A DNA stretch of 64,000 bases from a virus: IMG/VR virus record IMGVR_UViG_3300042731_004976, positions 103,993-167,992 of that record. One strand, given 5' to 3'. Shown piece by piece: positions 63,687 to 64,000 of this stretch. Positions within the stretch are counted from its first letter, which is position 1. Each line of letters opens with the position of its first letter. Both the position numbers and the translations under genes were made by a program. A model generated the notes under the pieces. The model saw nothing but the letters and a program-made list of their open reading frames with translations, searched no databases and was not told the DNA's origin.

Positions 63687-64000
63687 ATGGCTCGTTTAGA
63701 GGAAGTGCACCGCCTCATTCGTCAAGCGGCTGGCCTGATCGAGGCTACTACCGGGCTTCCCACGGGCTCCGAGATCAAGGTGCTCGTTCGACGCGGTTCG
63801 TGGCCACCGGACATGTACCGGAAGGGCGTCCTCGCCAAGGTGCTCCAAGGGGGCAAGGTTGGCGACGAGGTCAAGATCAAGGAGAAGGGCGAGGTGATGT
63901 CCTCGGGGCAAACCTTCCGCCTAGCAGCGAACAAGGATGGCACCTTCCAGCTCATCGGAGATCCTCGCTTCAAGCGGGCTCTCAAGGTGAAGGTGGCGTA
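63687..64000 (+). CDS. Hypothetical protein, 3' end outside window
   Basis: The frame runs off the right edge after 104 codons. LIE|A near residue 18 would fit a prohead-protease site, and the promoter is class II, but the tag sequence is not present. The rest is Lys- and Gly-rich with SH3-like strands (KVGDEVKIKEKGEVMSSG). Confidence 0.55.
   Translation, partial: MARLEEVHRLIRQAAGLIEATTGLPTGSEIKVLVRRGSWPPDMYRKGVLAKVLQGGKVGDEVKIKEKGEVMSSGQTFRLAANKDGTFQLIGDPRFKRALKVKVA

Overview
The window is part of a large double-stranded DNA phage genome, or a phage-like replicon. It holds about 150 tightly packed genes, mostly under 200 codons, joined by ATGA/GTGA overlaps, with almost no non-coding space except a few structured gaps. 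There are no rRNA, transposon or CRISPR signals. No capsid, tail, portal, terminase or polymerase gene lies here, so this is an early/accessory region. The host is uncertain. A Gly/Ser-rich, Cys-rich lipoprotein (6628-7851) and two Tat-type signal proteins resemble Myxococcota secretory proteins, which is only weak evidence.

Layout. 1-10233: small-gene operons with a RelA/SpoT-type (MESH1-like) hydrolase, a spermidine synthase (minus strand), a DUF3846-type protein, the lipoprotein, and a macro-domain protein. 10196-14311 (minus): one operon with an NrtR-like Nudix protein, nicotinamide phosphoribosyltransferase, a CinA-like/NMN adenylyltransferase fusion and three small proteins. 14478-25906: ThyX, a TIM-barrel protein, NAD kinase, a nucleotidyltransferase and many unknown genes. 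25936-30775: proteins sharing a short N-terminal tag, plus an ADP-ribosyltransferase. 30776-31414: a non-coding block with a probable promoter-to-terminator RNA. 31415-39860: BCS1-like AAA ATPase, RNB exoribonuclease with dsRNA-binding domains, two Tat-signal proteins, a HAD phosphatase and a P-loop protein. 39861-47057: structured gap, a membrane/lipoprotein/papain-like peptidase cassette (minus), family-4 uracil-DNA glycosylase and a KH-domain protein. 47321-52241: DUF6527, a MqsA-like regulator, a RecD/Dda-type helicase, then a second cluster of tagged proteins. 52355-64000: many zinc ribbons, a DUF5662 gene with an HNH endonuclease inserted in frame, a metallophosphatase, an RNA ligase and a GNAT acetyltransferase.

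Regulation. Two promoter types recur. Class I is TTGAC(A/C/T)ATC, a 17-bp spacer and TAnnnT, with about 22 sites. Class II is a TGnTAnnCT extended -10 without a clear -35, often before tagged (putative virion) genes, suggesting early versus late use. In most cases the start codon lies 7-11 nt after the -10, which predicts leaderless mRNAs. Four copies of an ATGCGTCC-N4-GGACGCAT inverted repeat sit between transcription units.

Two themes join the genes. The first is NAD and ADP-ribose metabolism: NAD rebuilding, NAD kinase, macro domain and ADP-ribosyltransferase. The second is a set of proteins with an MKI-EG-ELDP-like N-terminus followed by a (L/I/M)xE|A site, resembling the capsid-targeting and prohead-protease signals of T4 internal proteins. 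These are candidates for proteins packaged in the head and injected into the host.
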